NCBI GenBank assembly: GCA_905250025.1
Contig: CAJNOJ010000162.1
Coordinates: 124,001-188,000 of the forward strand
Direction: 5' to 3'
Source: Adineta ricciae
Taxonomy: Eukaryota; Rotifera; Eurotatoria; Adinetida; Adinetidae
Length of the DNA stretch: 64,000 nt
Part shown: positions 35,415 to 45,889 of the stretch, in pieces
Layout of the letters: every line of letters starts with the position of its first letter
Position numbering within the stretch: position 1 is the stretch's first letter
Made by a program: the position numbers and the translations under genes
The notes under the pieces: model-generated
Database searches by the model: none
The model's input: only the letters and a program-made list of their open reading frames with translations
What the model was told of the DNA's origin: nothing

Positions 35415-36422
35415 ATGGCTCTTTCTCGACTTCAACTAACGCCGGATATGAGTATTTGTCGCATTTTAAATGGCATGTGGCAAGTGAGTGGTAGTCATGG
35501 ACACATAGATTCCAAAGCTGCGGTAAAACAGATGTTTGATTATTTGGATGCCGGTTATACGACATGGGATCTGGCCGATATTTATGGTCCTGCTGAAGAT
35601 ATCATGAGTGAATTTCGACGTCAATTACTTGCAGCACGCGGCCAATCTGCTTTGGATAGTCTGCAGATTTTTACTAAATGGGTGCCACAGCCAACAACGA
35701 TGACAAAAACGGTGGTAGAGCAAAATATTAACAAATCTTTAACAAGAATGGGTATGAACTCATTAGATTTGCTTCAATTTCATTGGTGGGACTATGGTAA
35801 CAATAGTTATCTCGATGCTCTTCGATATTTATCTGAACTTCAAAGCGAAGGCAAAATTAAACACTTAGGTTTAACTAATTTCGATACAAAACGATTGAAA
35901 CAAATCTATGAAGCAGGTATTCCAATTGTCTCCAATCAAGTACAATATTCTATCATCGATCGTCGTCCGGAAGTATCCATGGTCCCCTTTTGTCAACAGA
36001 ACAATATTAAACTTCTCACATATGGAACCGTCTGTGGTGGTCTGTTATCAGACAAATATCTTAATCAGTCGGAACCACGTAGTGCAGATCTTACAACTGC
36101 TAGTTTAAAAAAGTATAAGAACATGATCGATCGATGGGGTGGTTGGCAATTGTTCCAAGAGCTTCTTGCTGCACTCAGGCGTATTGGAGATAAATACAAT
36201 GTTAGTATTGCTAATGTTGCTATACGTTATATTCTCGACAAGCCAGCAGTAGGAGGTGTTATCGTTGGTGTTAGACTAGGGAAGAGTGAACACCTACAAG
36301 ACACAGCTAAGGTATCTCAATTTATTCTCGACGCTGATGATGTCGAGCAGATTGAAATTGTATCTCGGAAATCACGAGATTTATTCCAAAGTATAGGTGA
36401 TTGTGGTGATGAATACCGTTAG
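35415..36422 (+). CDS. Aldo/keto reductase
   Basis: Single exon, 335 aa, full length. The (beta/alpha)8 AKR signature is complete: the Asp/Tyr pair in TWDLADIYG, Lys in IFTKW and His in LQFHWWDY form the catalytic tetrad. GLTNF and the NQVQYS strand follow, with a C-terminal NADPH-binding part (GVIVGVR ... LGKSEHL). It reduces carbonyls with NADPH; the substrate is not predictable. The overall pattern resembles the aldo/keto reductases of fungi and bacteria more than animal ones. It lacks introns and stands 148 bases from a second intronless oxidoreductase on the same strand, so joint acquisition is possible. Confidence 0.85.
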   Translation: MALSRLQLTPDMSICRILNGMWQVSGSHGHIDSKAAVKQMFDYLDAGYTTWDLADIYGPAEDIMSEFRRQLLAARGQSALDSLQIFTKWVPQPTTMTKTVVEQNINKSLTRMGMNSLDLLQFHWWDYGNNSYLDALRYLSELQSEGKIKHLGLTNFDTKRLKQIYEAGIPIVSNQVQYSIIDRRPEVSMVPFCQQNNIKLLTYGTVCGGLLSDKYLNQSEPRSADLTTASLKKYKNMIDRWGGWQLFQELLAALRRIGDKYNVSIANVAIRYILDKPAVGGVIVGVRLGKSEHLQDTAKVSQFILDADDVEQIEIVSRKSRDLFQSIGDCGDEYR

Positions 36423-36570
36423 AAGAATTCTTTTTCTTTCATTGAAATACTGTTTTATTATTCAAGTAAAAATTTCGTTTTGAGTCATGCTGACAACATG
36501 AATAAACATATAACACAAAAGATAAGAAAATGATAATGCTTTCTTTTTCAACAATCATAAGCATACAAAG

Positions 36571-37386
36571 ATGGCCACGGAAGACAAGCGTGCTCTAGAT
36601 ACAGCTTGGATTATCGAGCGTGCCGATGAAGTTCGTCGAACTGGAGCGACTATCATTCCAAATGTCCTGCCCGTCGATAAAATCGATGAACTTAATCGAG
36701 TTTTTCAACCATTGTTGAAAGAAACCGAACGTCTCGAAGACGGAGCAGGCAATCGTGGACCACACCGATATTACATCACACCACCATTTCAACCACCGTG
36801 GACAGATGCGTCAATTATCAATAACGATATTATTCTAGCTATTGTTTCTGAATTAGTTGGCACAGATGGAGTATTTTGTCAACTAGCAACAGACACGCCA
36901 TGTTTAGGTTCCGAGTATCAAGATTTACATCGTGATACACAATCACTTTTTCCTGAATGGGAACAAGAACCACCACCCTACCAATTAGCTGTGAACTTTC
37001 CTCTGGTGGATTGTCATGAAGAAAATGGACCGTTCGAAATGGCACCATCGACACATCTGTTACCGAAAGAAGAAGCAATTCGTCGAATTGAATCTGGTGA
37101 AATATCATTACAACAGGTTCTCATGAAACGGGGTGATATTCTTATTCGAGACGTTCGACATATACATCGAGGAACACCAAATCGTACGAATGAGCCACGA
37201 CCTATGGTTGTACTCGGTTATAGTCGACGTTGGTTATTTCGACCAGAAGTTCAAATACGTGTTGCTCGAGAAGTGTTAGAACAAGTGCCAGCGAGAACAC
37301 GTCAATGGCTACGATTTAATCCCGTATTTAACACTTTAGAAGAAGCACAAAAAGACAAAGAACTGTATCGTTCATTTGCTTATTGA
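36571..37386 (+). CDS. Phytanoyl-CoA dioxygenase (PhyH)-like Fe(II)/2OG enzyme
   Basis: Single exon, 271 aa. The PhyH family signature is complete: the iron-binding H-x-D in LHRDTQ, the distal His in HIHRGTPN, and a following Arg (RPMVVLGYSRR) for 2-oxoglutarate. The N-terminus GATIIPNVLPVDKIDELN is typical of the family. Such proteins hydroxylate small molecules, often in secondary metabolism; the substrate is unknown. It has no peroxisomal PTS2-like start and its C-terminus is not SKL, so a cytosolic site is likely. Intronless, downstream of the aldo/keto reductase; AATAAA follows at 37446. Confidence 0.85.
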   Translation: MATEDKRALDTAWIIERADEVRRTGATIIPNVLPVDKIDELNRVFQPLLKETERLEDGAGNRGPHRYYITPPFQPPWTDASIINNDIILAIVSELVGTDGVFCQLATDTPCLGSEYQDLHRDTQSLFPEWEQEPPPYQLAVNFPLVDCHEENGPFEMAPSTHLLPKEEAIRRIESGEISLQQVLMKRGDILIRDVRHIHRGTPNRTNEPRPMVVLGYSRRWLFRPEVQIRVAREVLEQVPARTRQWLRFNPVFNTLEEAQKDKELYRSFAY

Positions 37387-37445
37387 AATGACTGTGTACG
37401 ATTCATTACTTTTCATTAGATAAAAGACATAAAAATACATCTCTG

Positions 37446-37451
37446 AATAAA
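37446..37451 (+). terminator. Poly(A) signal AATAAA
   Basis: AATAAA 60 bases after the PhyH-like stop codon. Confidence 0.45.
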
Positions 37452-37576
37452 ATTTGAAACTTGTTAAAAATAAAGATAGTTTTACGTATTATATTACACG
37501 AACAATATTGAACAGAAAAAGCATGAATCACAAACAGTTTGAGCTGAATTATTATAAAAAATGACAGTATGTCTTT

Positions 37577-39150
37577 TCAAATAAGTTGAAACCGTTGAAT
37601 TCGTTTGTTCGATGTATCACTAACGTAAAGATAGGTTTCATTTACGTCAGCAGTCACGCGGTACGGAGAATTCAACATAGTAGAATTGCTGCCTACAACA
37701 CCCGTCGGACTTCCGGCAACTGTTACTCCCGAGGCCGCACCAACCTTCCAGCGCTGAATTCGATTGTTCATCGTATCTGCTATATAAATAGCGCCTGTTT
37801 TATTTGATACCCAAATGCCATACGGCGATCTCAGTTGATTACTGCCAGATCCGGCGCCATTATTTCCTGCTACGGTCGTTCCTACCATTGGAATGCTACC
37901 ATTTAAGAAATAGCGTTGTACACGATGGTTCGATGTATCGACGACGTACAACCAAGAGTTGTATTCATCAAGATGCATAGCAGAAGGATTGTTTAGACTC
38001 ATGGAATCACTTCCTGCAGACCCTGTGCCAGCAATTATATAACCGCTAGTAGAGTTAGGTGCGTATTTCAACACTCGATTGTTGAAAAAGTCTGAAATGA
38101 TCATATTACCGTGACTATCGACTCGTACTCCAGACGGACTGTTTAACGAGTTTCCTCCGGAGCCAGTACCCGCCACTATTTTTGGTGCCGGCAAGGTACT
38201 TTGCATGTTGGAAAACATGATTATTCTGTTGTTACCTGCGTCACTGACATAAAGGTTATTTCCATGACGGACGTCTAAGTATATATTGTTTGGATGACTG
38301 AAGGACTCACCAGTCGTCCAGTTACGAAATACAACTGAGCCATTGTTTCCTGGAGAGGTGCTGTAAGAAAATTGCACGATTTGATTTCCTGTTCCATCTG
38401 CTATCAGAATTATCGATTGATTTACTGCAATACTCATTGGTTGGCTCAAAACACCATTCGAACTGCCTGATATATAACTATTTTGATTGGCAATGGTCAC
38501 ACCAGCGTATATGGATAGCGCTTAAAAAGGAAAGTAAATGATTATTGTCACATATAACTTACATTGGAGTATAACTTACGTCCACATTGATCCAGACGTA
38601 AACAAAACAGCTGAATATCTTGTCGACACATTGATTTACTCTGATTACAAGGCGAACCAACTACGGAAGATTGAGGTAGACACATCGAGCTATCCCAATA
38701 ATGGTGTGGGAAGCATTCACACGTCGAATCATTCTTACATGTTAGATAGCGACTGTGTTCGCATTGAGATGGACATGAAAGACCATGTGCAGCGAACAGT
38801 GTTGACGTTGTTTGAAGAACGCCAACGCGAGAATTTGCTGATGGAGATGAAATAGCACTGCCCATAGTTGTTAGATCACCTTCAAAGAGACGACATTGTT
38901 GAAGAAGATAGACTTCATAGTCAAAGATCCGGCATAAGCTCTGCATATGACAAGCAATTGCACATCGTCTCAATGAATTGGTTGATAATGTTGAGATAAG
39001 TTGAGCAGAGAAATTTGCCGGCAAAAACTGTTTGCCAGGGCTGAGATAATCGAAGCGAGACTGAGAAAATGTCTGCGAGTTAACTAAGTTCACAAACCAA
39101 AAGAGAATAATCGCATATTGTTGCTGCATACAAATGCACAGAAGCATCAT
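37577..39150 (-). CDS. Secreted PAN/EGF-like NHL-repeat protein
   Basis: Two exons (38580-39150, 37577-38520; 59-nt intron with a duplicated donor-like GTAAGTTATA), 504 aa. Signal peptide (IILFWFVNLVNSQ). Residues ~30-110 look PAN/apple-like (CAIACHMQSLCRIFDYE). Residues ~120-190 are a Cys-rich EGF-like section (CPSQCEHSRYLTCKNDSTC). The remaining ~310 residues form about six NHL blades with motifs AGTGSGGNSLNSP and YVVDTSNHRVQRY. The same extracellular propeller type occurs at 22157-23586, here with adhesion-type domains in front. A role in extracellular binding is an inference. Confidence 0.82.
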
Positions 39151-39516
39151 TCACCAATTATTTGAAAGAGTGAAAGTTCATCACGTATATTTGAAAAAGT
39201 TGGAATTACCCACCTACGCAATAACTGTCATCTATGTCTTATGGGCACAATCGACACTTTCGCAAGATTGAGTATTCTTAGTTCGAGCATCTCTCATTCT
39301 TCTTTTCAAAAACAATTATCGAAGCTTCACGTGCGTTTATTTCTGTCGTTCGCGTCAATATTTTCAAGCCACTCAGAGCATGTCACCATAAGCGTTTCTA
39401 AAAATTGTATCTTACCTGACTTTCAAAATTCAAACCAAGTATAGAAGTTTCCACGACAATTATTAATCATTTAATTCAGAAAAAAATCACTCGCTAACAA
39501 GAGTCATGCAGCAATT
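39151..39516. other. Intergenic spacer
   Basis: About 365 bases between two minus-strand genes; no gene seen. Confidence 0.5.
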
Positions 39517-40314
39517 TTAGTTTTCAGAAGTTGATGAATTATCGAAAAGGCGCTGAGCATGACCATCGAACGCTTGACACAATCTTTCAATCCACTCATT
39601 CAACTCCTCTCCCTGATCATTCCAGATTTCTTTCGTAAGTTCCGCATCTAGCATACGACAATAGGCGTAACGACCGAAAATGATATAATCAACTTGACCT
39701 GGATGTGTACCTTGAAAATATTCATTCGATCGTTCATGTAAGATTTGTGCAAGTGGTTGTACGTTCATTTTCGCACGTCGGGTCAATTCCTGACGATCGA
39801 GTGCAAGCAGTTTCTGATAGCCTTGTGGACCCAGTCGTGCGTCTGATGTAAAATAAGCTCGGTGCTCATCGCCAGTTATTAGTTTGTCCTGTTGGGGAAA
39901 GAATAGTTCATACCAAACCGCCCATTCTGATTTCGAAGCGCCAAGACCCAAATCAACTAAACGACTGTAATTCTTCCCTAAGATAACTTGTTCAGGTTGA
40001 CTCTCGCGAGACGATTTACCATCACCGGTGAAAAGTGATGGGGCATCGGGGTAAGTCGTTTCCAGCCATTCGGCAATACGAAATGAATCGTAGATGAACG
40101 TACCGTCGAGTAGTTCAATTGCTGGTATAGTTATATCTGGGCAACCGGAACGTTGAGCAAGTTCACCTCGTAGTTGGAGAAAAGTGGTTGGAATAGTTTC
40201 GAATTGAACGTTTTTATGCAGTAAACCCAAACGAGTTTTCCATGCTGTTGGAGAAAAATAACAAGTGGATTTAGGGGATGCTACAAGATCGTATAGTTTA
40301 ATCTTTTGATTCAT
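39517..40314 (-). CDS. Glutathione S-transferase-like protein (beta-etherase type)
   Basis: Single exon, 265 aa. The N-terminal thioredoxin fold carries an active-site-like stretch (CYFSPTAWKTRLGLLHK), the cis-proline motif ITIPAIELLDG and the DSFRIAEWLE glutathione-site motif. The all-helical C-terminal part contains VDYIIFGRYAYCRML. The pattern resembles fungal and bacterial GSTs of the etherase group. The expected activity is glutathione conjugation or ether cleavage; the substrate is unknown. It is intronless and on the same strand as its neighbours, part of the intronless metabolic cluster. The start ATG at 40314 gives the usual short lead-in MNQKIKLYDL. Confidence 0.75.
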   Translation of the reverse strand: MNQKIKLYDLVASPKSTCYFSPTAWKTRLGLLHKNVQFETIPTTFLQLRGELAQRSGCPDITIPAIELLDGTFIYDSFRIAEWLETTYPDAPSLFTGDGKSSRESQPEQVILGKNYSRLVDLGLGASKSEWAVWYELFFPQQDKLITGDEHRAYFTSDARLGPQGYQKLLALDRQELTRRAKMNVQPLAQILHERSNEYFQGTHPGQVDYIIFGRYAYCRMLDAELTKEIWNDQGEELNEWIERLCQAFDGHAQRLFDNSSTSEN

Positions 40315-40446
40315 TCTTTACAAAACAGTGTGAATGTAAGAATTGCGAGCATCGAGTTTTGATTCTTATCTTGTCTTATCTTCGCAACTCAATGATGACA
40401 AGGAAAAGAACAAAGAGGAGAGTATTTAGTTTATTTGAAAAAAATT

Positions 40447-42726
40447 TCACGCATTCTTTTTGACACACTCTAGATTGCTTTTAAACGATTGAATTAGCTG
40501 TTGATCTGGCGGTGTTACTTTCTCTGCAATTCTCACAGCGTGTTCACAAAATGCGATTGCATTTGTCTGCTGACCCATTCGAAAGTAAACGATACCAATA
40601 TGCCCATAACAGCGAGCTAAATCAGGGTGATTCGAAGGAAGAGTTTTCTTCAAAATATTCAGTGCTTTCTCATGGCATGACAGTGCTTTGGAATATTCCT
40701 TCATTTTCTCGTATAAACTACCGATATTCACATTCGCTGCGGCTAGATCCGAATGTGTTGATGAGAAGGATTTTTGCAGGATTTCCAGTGCTTTTTCATA
40801 ATATGAACGTGCTAGGTCAAGGTTATTCATCTCGACATATATCATACCCAGATTGTTATACAGCGTAGCTAAACTAGGATGATTCTCGGGAAGAGTTTTC
40901 TTGTAAATTTCTAATGCTTCTTGGAGATATCCAAGTGCTGTCGAATAATCAAGATCTTTTAAACAGATTAAACCGACGTTATTGTAATATGCTGCAACGT
41001 CTGGATGATTTTGTGGAAGATTTTTCTGGTAGATATCAAACGCTTTATTGTAAGAATCGATCGCTGCATCATGGTCGCCCAACTGTTGATAGACATAAGC
41101 GATATTATTGTATAATTCCGAAATATCCGAGTGATTTATAGATAAAATATTCTTTCGCTTTTCCAACGCTCTTTTGTAATATCGAAGCGCTCTGGAATAG
41201 TCAGCTTGCTTGCAATAAACTAAGCCTATGCCATTATAGCATTCTGCAACGTTTCTTTCGTCTGATGAAGTATGTCGAGATAGATCCAGCGATTTTTCAA
41301 ACAATGAAATGGCTTCGGAATACTTTCCTTGGTGATATTTGCTCAAGCCTAATTGGCAGTGTATATGCGCACGCTCATGTTCATCCGGATTTTCATTCAA
41401 TAGGATTTGATATAAACTTTCCGCTTTTGTATATTGACCTAATTTAAGCATGAGTTTTCCTAGTCGATACCATCCTGTTGATCCATTTGTTTCGTTCCTC
41501 AAGCATTCAGTTAACTGTTGAAGTTGCTGATCGTTGTCGTTCGTTAACGTTAAAGACACCTTCTGCAACGGACCATAATGATCAGTTAGTGCGATCTGTC
41601 CAATACGAAAAATCGCGTGCATGGAAAAAAGTACTTCCTCTTCTTCTTTAAATTTACTCTGTGTACTTATATTTGCGAAAGGCGTTGATGATTTCGATGG
41701 ATCAATGGTCATAACAAACAGAATTCGTACTGAATCCGTCGTTTGTTCATTGTTTCGACTGAGTTTTAGTGAGATCTCTTCATCTGTGCTTGTCGATAAG
41801 AACTGATTGAACGATATCAATCCACCCTTGCTTTTCTTCAGTTTATCGAAATCTTCGTTTGACAAACTTTGACTTCGATACAATGTGAGTAGCTCCAACG
41901 GTCGGTGTCTTCCATATTGTTCTGAATGTAAACGGGCAATTCGATTATGAAGATCGCGAATGAAAACGGCTGTTTTGATCATCGAATCGACATTCATCGT
42001 TCGTAAATCCCTATTGATCATTGAGTAAAGAAAAGTTTCTTGCGTGTACAGATAAATTGCATTCTCTTGTTGGTAGTTCTGGGAGATTTGTTTGATTATT
42101 TCCTCATCATTTAGTGTTCTACGAGAATGTGCACGACAATGATTGAGAAATTCTTGAAAATGTCTCGGTTCGAAATTGATGGTGAGGAAAATCTCTTTTA
42201 ATATCTGCGTGTACATATACGATTTATCCAGGCCGTTGAGATTTTGTGTCGAGACGTCAGTTGCGCCGACGAAACTTATCGAAACTAGATCGTGACCTTG
42301 GTCTTGACGTGTTTGTTTGAGTGATTTGCAAATTAGGTCGAAATCTGTATAGACACCTTTTACTTTGGACCAATTGCGTGCCCATTGTTCATGTCGAGTG
42401 CGATTCTGGCAAAAGATGTAGATCGTATCGACTTGAGGACGACTATGAATTACAGGAACTGTTGTTTCGCCTAATGAACCACAAGAAATTAAACAAAGTC
42501 TTTCATTCGAAAGGCTATTAATCGCCATAACACATTTGTCGACATCTGTATATGTTTCGATAATGTCAACGATCTGTTGCAGTTCTCGGAGGGAATTTTG
42601 ACTATGTTTATTGTTGAAATCATTATCAAGCCAGAGCAGACGCAAGCCTTGACTCGAAGAAATCGGTGTACTTTGCCGTTGTCGTTTAATAGAAGCGCTG
42701 CTCGTTAGTTTTTTCAAAGCACTCAT
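40447..42726 (-). CDS. ADP-ribosyltransferase-TPR protein
   Basis: Single exon; 759 aa from ATG 42726, chosen because the sequence after it (LRLLWLD) matches the start region of the paralogue at 14100. An in-frame ATG at 42849 would add a hydrophobic 41-residue leader that is probably 5' UTR. N-terminal Rossmann-like domain (CLISCGSLGE, IYIFCQNR), then the ART core: R in LLTLYRSQ, SFNQFLSTS, and EEEEVLFSM for E-x-E. The C-terminal ~340 residues are about eight TPRs of 42 residues (NHPDVAAYYNNVGLICLKDL), the kinesin-light-chain-like spacing. Arginine mono-ADP-ribosylation with TPRs recruiting the target is the likely role. Unlike the 14.1-kb paralogue this copy is intact and lacks the intron. 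Confidence 0.85.
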   Translation of the reverse strand: MSALKKLTSSASIKRQRQSTPISSSQGLRLLWLDNDFNNKHSQNSLRELQQIVDIIETYTDVDKCVMAINSLSNERLCLISCGSLGETTVPVIHSRPQVDTIYIFCQNRTRHEQWARNWSKVKGVYTDFDLICKSLKQTRQDQGHDLVSISFVGATDVSTQNLNGLDKSYMYTQILKEIFLTINFEPRHFQEFLNHCRAHSRRTLNDEEIIKQISQNYQQENAIYLYTQETFLYSMINRDLRTMNVDSMIKTAVFIRDLHNRIARLHSEQYGRHRPLELLTLYRSQSLSNEDFDKLKKSKGGLISFNQFLSTSTDEEISLKLSRNNEQTTDSVRILFVMTIDPSKSSTPFANISTQSKFKEEEEVLFSMHAIFRIGQIALTDHYGPLQKVSLTLTNDNDQQLQQLTECLRNETNGSTGWYRLGKLMLKLGQYTKAESLYQILLNENPDEHERAHIHCQLGLSKYHQGKYSEAISLFEKSLDLSRHTSSDERNVAECYNGIGLVYCKQADYSRALRYYKRALEKRKNILSINHSDISELYNNIAYVYQQLGDHDAAIDSYNKAFDIYQKNLPQNHPDVAAYYNNVGLICLKDLDYSTALGYLQEALEIYKKTLPENHPSLATLYNNLGMIYVEMNNLDLARSYYEKALEILQKSFSSTHSDLAAANVNIGSLYEKMKEYSKALSCHEKALNILKKTLPSNHPDLARCYGHIGIVYFRMGQQTNAIAFCEHAVRIAEKVTPPDQQLIQSFKSNLECVKKNA

Positions 42727-43046
42727 CGTGTGTACAACAAAAATGAAAAGGAGAAAAAACGGTTGTCTTGCCAGATAAAGACTTTGTTTTGTCGGCGAAT
42801 GCAAAAGAAAAGAAACTATCGTAAAGATAACAGTTCGCTTCAGCAACATGTTGTTTTTCGACGAATTTTATTGTTGTGCGGAATGTGTCGTAGAAAAAAA
42901 CAAGAAAGAATGATGTTTATAACTAGTTACTGTCATATTTAATGTATGATTTATTAAAATATATTCGCAATCCTTGCGTGAGTAAAATAGATCATAAAAC
43001 GAGAATAAATAAACGGATATGAAAGACTAATGGAATGAGTAATGTT

Positions 43047-44135
43047 TCAAGTAGATGATGTTTGCTGTTGTTGATTAGATATTCGATCATATGCTGCATT
43101 GAACATTGAACGAGAAATCATTCCTGTTCGATGGTAATGCGTTTCTGTTGAAATGTAAGGCATAAGTTGTTGGTATGTAGTGCATAATCTGTCAGCGGCT
43201 TTCTTTCGTTCGTGTTCTTCACTTTTCTCATCGCCGGACCGCGTTTTGGCCCATTTTAATGTCGTGTCTAAATATGTTTTCGCTGCTTGTCTATGTTCCA
43301 TCTGCGCTTGTCTCTTGCCTTGCTCGTCATCGTGAATGGTTGCTAAACGAACTTCGTCATCTTTAGTCACTGGAATATATTTGAAATCTGCATGATTGCC
43401 TTGTAATCGTTTTGGAATAACGTCGGGATTGATGTAATCTTTTAATTCATCGGTATTCTTTACAAAACGAATCTTACTCTCGACAACTGGATCTAACCAA
43501 CGTCGGATCACACTCCAAACGGTACTAAACGACCATGGTGCATTGACAACCAAAGAAAGACCTAAGCATTCGGGATAATGATTTTGCATAGCATTGATCA
43601 TGAATTTAATGTATTGATAATCTAAATTTCTCAGACCAACATTCCCCATGTCGAGAATAACAGTTCCTTCTTCGTTAGGAACTTCGGAGAAATAACGGCC
43701 GAGTTCCATGAATAAAATCAGACATTTTTCGGTGGATTCCATTGGATATTGTCCTCGAATATGTCCTTCAGCATGAACATAACTAACAGGACGTCCAACT
43801 TTATCCTTTCCCATGTGATAAAACTTGCCCGAGCTCCATTCTTCTAAATTCACACAGCGTTCACCTCGATCAAGTAATCTTCTTACACCCCATTCTTGAC
43901 GCCACTTTAACGTGTCCATCATCATCTCAACAGCAGGAGCTACTTGCCATTTGCGCGCGCGTAACCATCGAAGAAGTATTGTATCCGGATCATCATGTGC
44001 AAATGCGTCAAAGAGTTCTTCGCCTAATGCGGATTCGACCACACTCGATGGCTCTTCATTGATCGCAGAGATTAGCGCAAGCCAGTACGATTTGAGAAGG
44101 TCACGTTGGTTTTGATCGAGATTATCTATGAACAT
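43047..44135 (-). CDS. Sec14-like CRAL-TRIO lipid-transfer protein
   Basis: Single exon, 362 aa. CRAL-TRIO N-terminal helices (TILLRWLRARKWQVAPAVEM) are followed by the lipid-binding domain (VGRPVSYVHAEG, VILDMGNVGLRN, YPECLGLSLVVNAPWSF, PDVIPKRLQG). These are characteristic of fungal-type Sec14 proteins, which exchange phosphatidylinositol and a second lipid between membranes. The last ~110 residues are polar and coiled (KRQAQMEHRQAAKTYLD). The fungal-type pattern and lack of introns make transfer from a fungus possible; this is not tested here. Confidence 0.85.
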   Translation of the reverse strand: MFIDNLDQNQRDLLKSYWLALISAINEEPSSVVESALGEELFDAFAHDDPDTILLRWLRARKWQVAPAVEMMMDTLKWRQEWGVRRLLDRGERCVNLEEWSSGKFYHMGKDKVGRPVSYVHAEGHIRGQYPMESTEKCLILFMELGRYFSEVPNEEGTVILDMGNVGLRNLDYQYIKFMINAMQNHYPECLGLSLVVNAPWSFSTVWSVIRRWLDPVVESKIRFVKNTDELKDYINPDVIPKRLQGNHADFKYIPVTKDDEVRLATIHDDEQGKRQAQMEHRQAAKTYLDTTLKWAKTRSGDEKSEEHERKKAADRLCTTYQQLMPYISTETHYHRTGMISRSMFNAAYDRISNQQQQTSST

Positions 44136-44884
44136 GGGGTAAAGAAAAACTCAAACTGATTGCAATCACTTACTGATGTGTCCAGGATCATTTGCTGACA
44201 TAGGTCAATGTGTGCAAAAGTTGACGTTAAAATCTAAAATGGTTTCTTAATGCGGGGATGTGGGCGTTGATTTTGTGTGTATAGTGTTCGTTTTATATAC
44301 GGAGAGAAAAACACTCACCAGGATTTAAGTGTTCTTTCTTTCCTTCGCTATCAAATTGATAGAATAAATAAAAGAAAAAAAAATCTTTTTCTTTGTCGCG
44401 ACGACGTCAAACCAGATGAATTAAGATGGATCATCTCAGCTGGTATTTCTTTTACAATAGAAATAAACTCGCTGTGAGACTTTTCAAAATGATGAATACG
44501 TTGAAATGATGAAGTATACAATTTTTCTTTTGATTATTTCGACATCATTTGGTATCCGTTATCGTGCCTCTGCATTATAATCGGCGTGACATCTATCGGA
44601 GGTAAACCTTCTGATCCCGGCATTATCGAGAGATATGAGAAGAAAATGTTGAAGATCACTTTTTTTCTGGGTTATAAATTCCATTCTCCAGACTAGCGGA
44701 CGGTCACAAGCAGCAAAAATCTGCTACTTGACTGATGCTTGTACATTAAACATGTCTGGTGTTGATTTTCCGTGCATATAAACATGGTATTAAACAGAAA
44801 AGCACGATAGAAATCAATTACAATTCGATATAACCGCACCCGGAAAATGTTGCTGTACCTTTGTTAGTGACACGTTCATTTCAA
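44136..44884. other. Intergenic, divergent promoter region
   Basis: About 750 bases between the minus-strand Sec14 gene and the plus-strand glycosyltransferase gene; no gene recognised. Confidence 0.5.
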
Positions 44885-45706
44885 ATGTTCCTTAAATTGG
44901 GCAAGTACTTCATCTATGGATTGATCATCCTTGTATCTATTGGTTTTTCTTATTCGTGTATAAATTTATTTTTCATGAAGCATACGTTTTACAAATATAA
45001 GCAACGATTGAATGCTTTCATCATCACTTACGATTGTAAATCATTACGATTCAATGCAACAAAGCAAAATATCCAACGCGTTTTTCCAGATTATTTTCAT
45101 ATTCGTTGTTTTCGGTCAGTGCCACTTAACGATTCTCGTGTGCACACTTCATCGAATTTAATAGCGAAGAAAGTCTCATCGAATCTATTGTCGTTCATCG
45201 ATTTATGGACATATGAAATTGCGAAATATTCGACAAGCAATGAATTACAATGGTCATTTATATTTGAAGATGATGTGAATTTCGTTCCTCCATCGAACTT
45301 TTCTCTCAAGTCTTATATCAACACAATCGAACAACTAATGGATCACCCAGAAATTCAATCAAAGCATGGTTTTTTTTACTTAGGAATTTGTGCTCCAACT
45401 TTTTCCAACAAGACTGGTCCATTAACTAACAAAGAGTCGAATAACACGCTTGTGAGCAGGAAAGGCTACGGATGGTGTTCACATGGAATGGGTATAACAA
45501 CAAAACGAGCACGAGATTTTTGGTTTCATATGTCATCTTATCGTCCAAGTCCCGAAGGAGGCATTGATTTGTGTCTAAGACAGTACTCAATTCGAAGTAA
45601 AAACGAATATTACATTCTCGGATCTAATGTGCATTGGCCATCTAACACAGGACATTTTGGAATAGCATATCAAGATCGAAAACGATTTCGATCGGGAATG
45701 AATTAG
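44885..45706 (+). CDS. Type II membrane glycosyltransferase, GT25-like
   Basis: Single exon, 273 aa from ATG 44885; an upstream in-frame stretch has no ATG. An N-terminal anchor of ~22 residues (YFIYGLIILVSIGFSYS) is followed by a Golgi-type lumenal domain. RLNAFIITYD and FRSVPLNDSR start the nucleotide-sugar fold, and FIFEDDVNF is the acidic metal-binding motif typical of GT25 (LPS/collagen galactosyltransferase-like) enzymes. GWCSHGMGITTKRAR and the SNVHWPSNTGHFG end follow. Acceptor and sugar are unknown. A decayed copy lies at 47583-47965, and each copy precedes a GPCR sequence, so the two were duplicated as a block. Confidence 0.65.
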   Translation: MFLKLGKYFIYGLIILVSIGFSYSCINLFFMKHTFYKYKQRLNAFIITYDCKSLRFNATKQNIQRVFPDYFHIRCFRSVPLNDSRVHTSSNLIAKKVSSNLLSFIDLWTYEIAKYSTSNELQWSFIFEDDVNFVPPSNFSLKSYINTIEQLMDHPEIQSKHGFFYLGICAPTFSNKTGPLTNKESNNTLVSRKGYGWCSHGMGITTKRARDFWFHMSSYRPSPEGGIDLCLRQYSIRSKNEYYILGSNVHWPSNTGHFGIAYQDRKRFRSGMN

Positions 45707-45889
45707 CTGATATCATCACACATATACACGCCCGATCAATAGCCTTCAAGACCTGTCATTGACTCTTTATTTTTCCTCAGACGATGTATATTTGTCTAAC
45801 TATGATGAATATAAATAATAAGGAATATCATGAAACCACAGCGATTGGCCAGGAAAAATTTTCTAGGAATGTAAGGAGCTGGAGACGGT

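Noticed and set aside
40512..41141. Several plus-strand open stretches
   Set aside because: Antisense to the TPR repeats of the ART-TPR gene; repeat periodicity creates open frames.
42727..42849. N-terminal hydrophobic extension of the ART-TPR gene
   Set aside because: The paralogue starts at the equivalent of 42726; the leader is more likely 5' UTR, though a signal peptide is not fully excluded.
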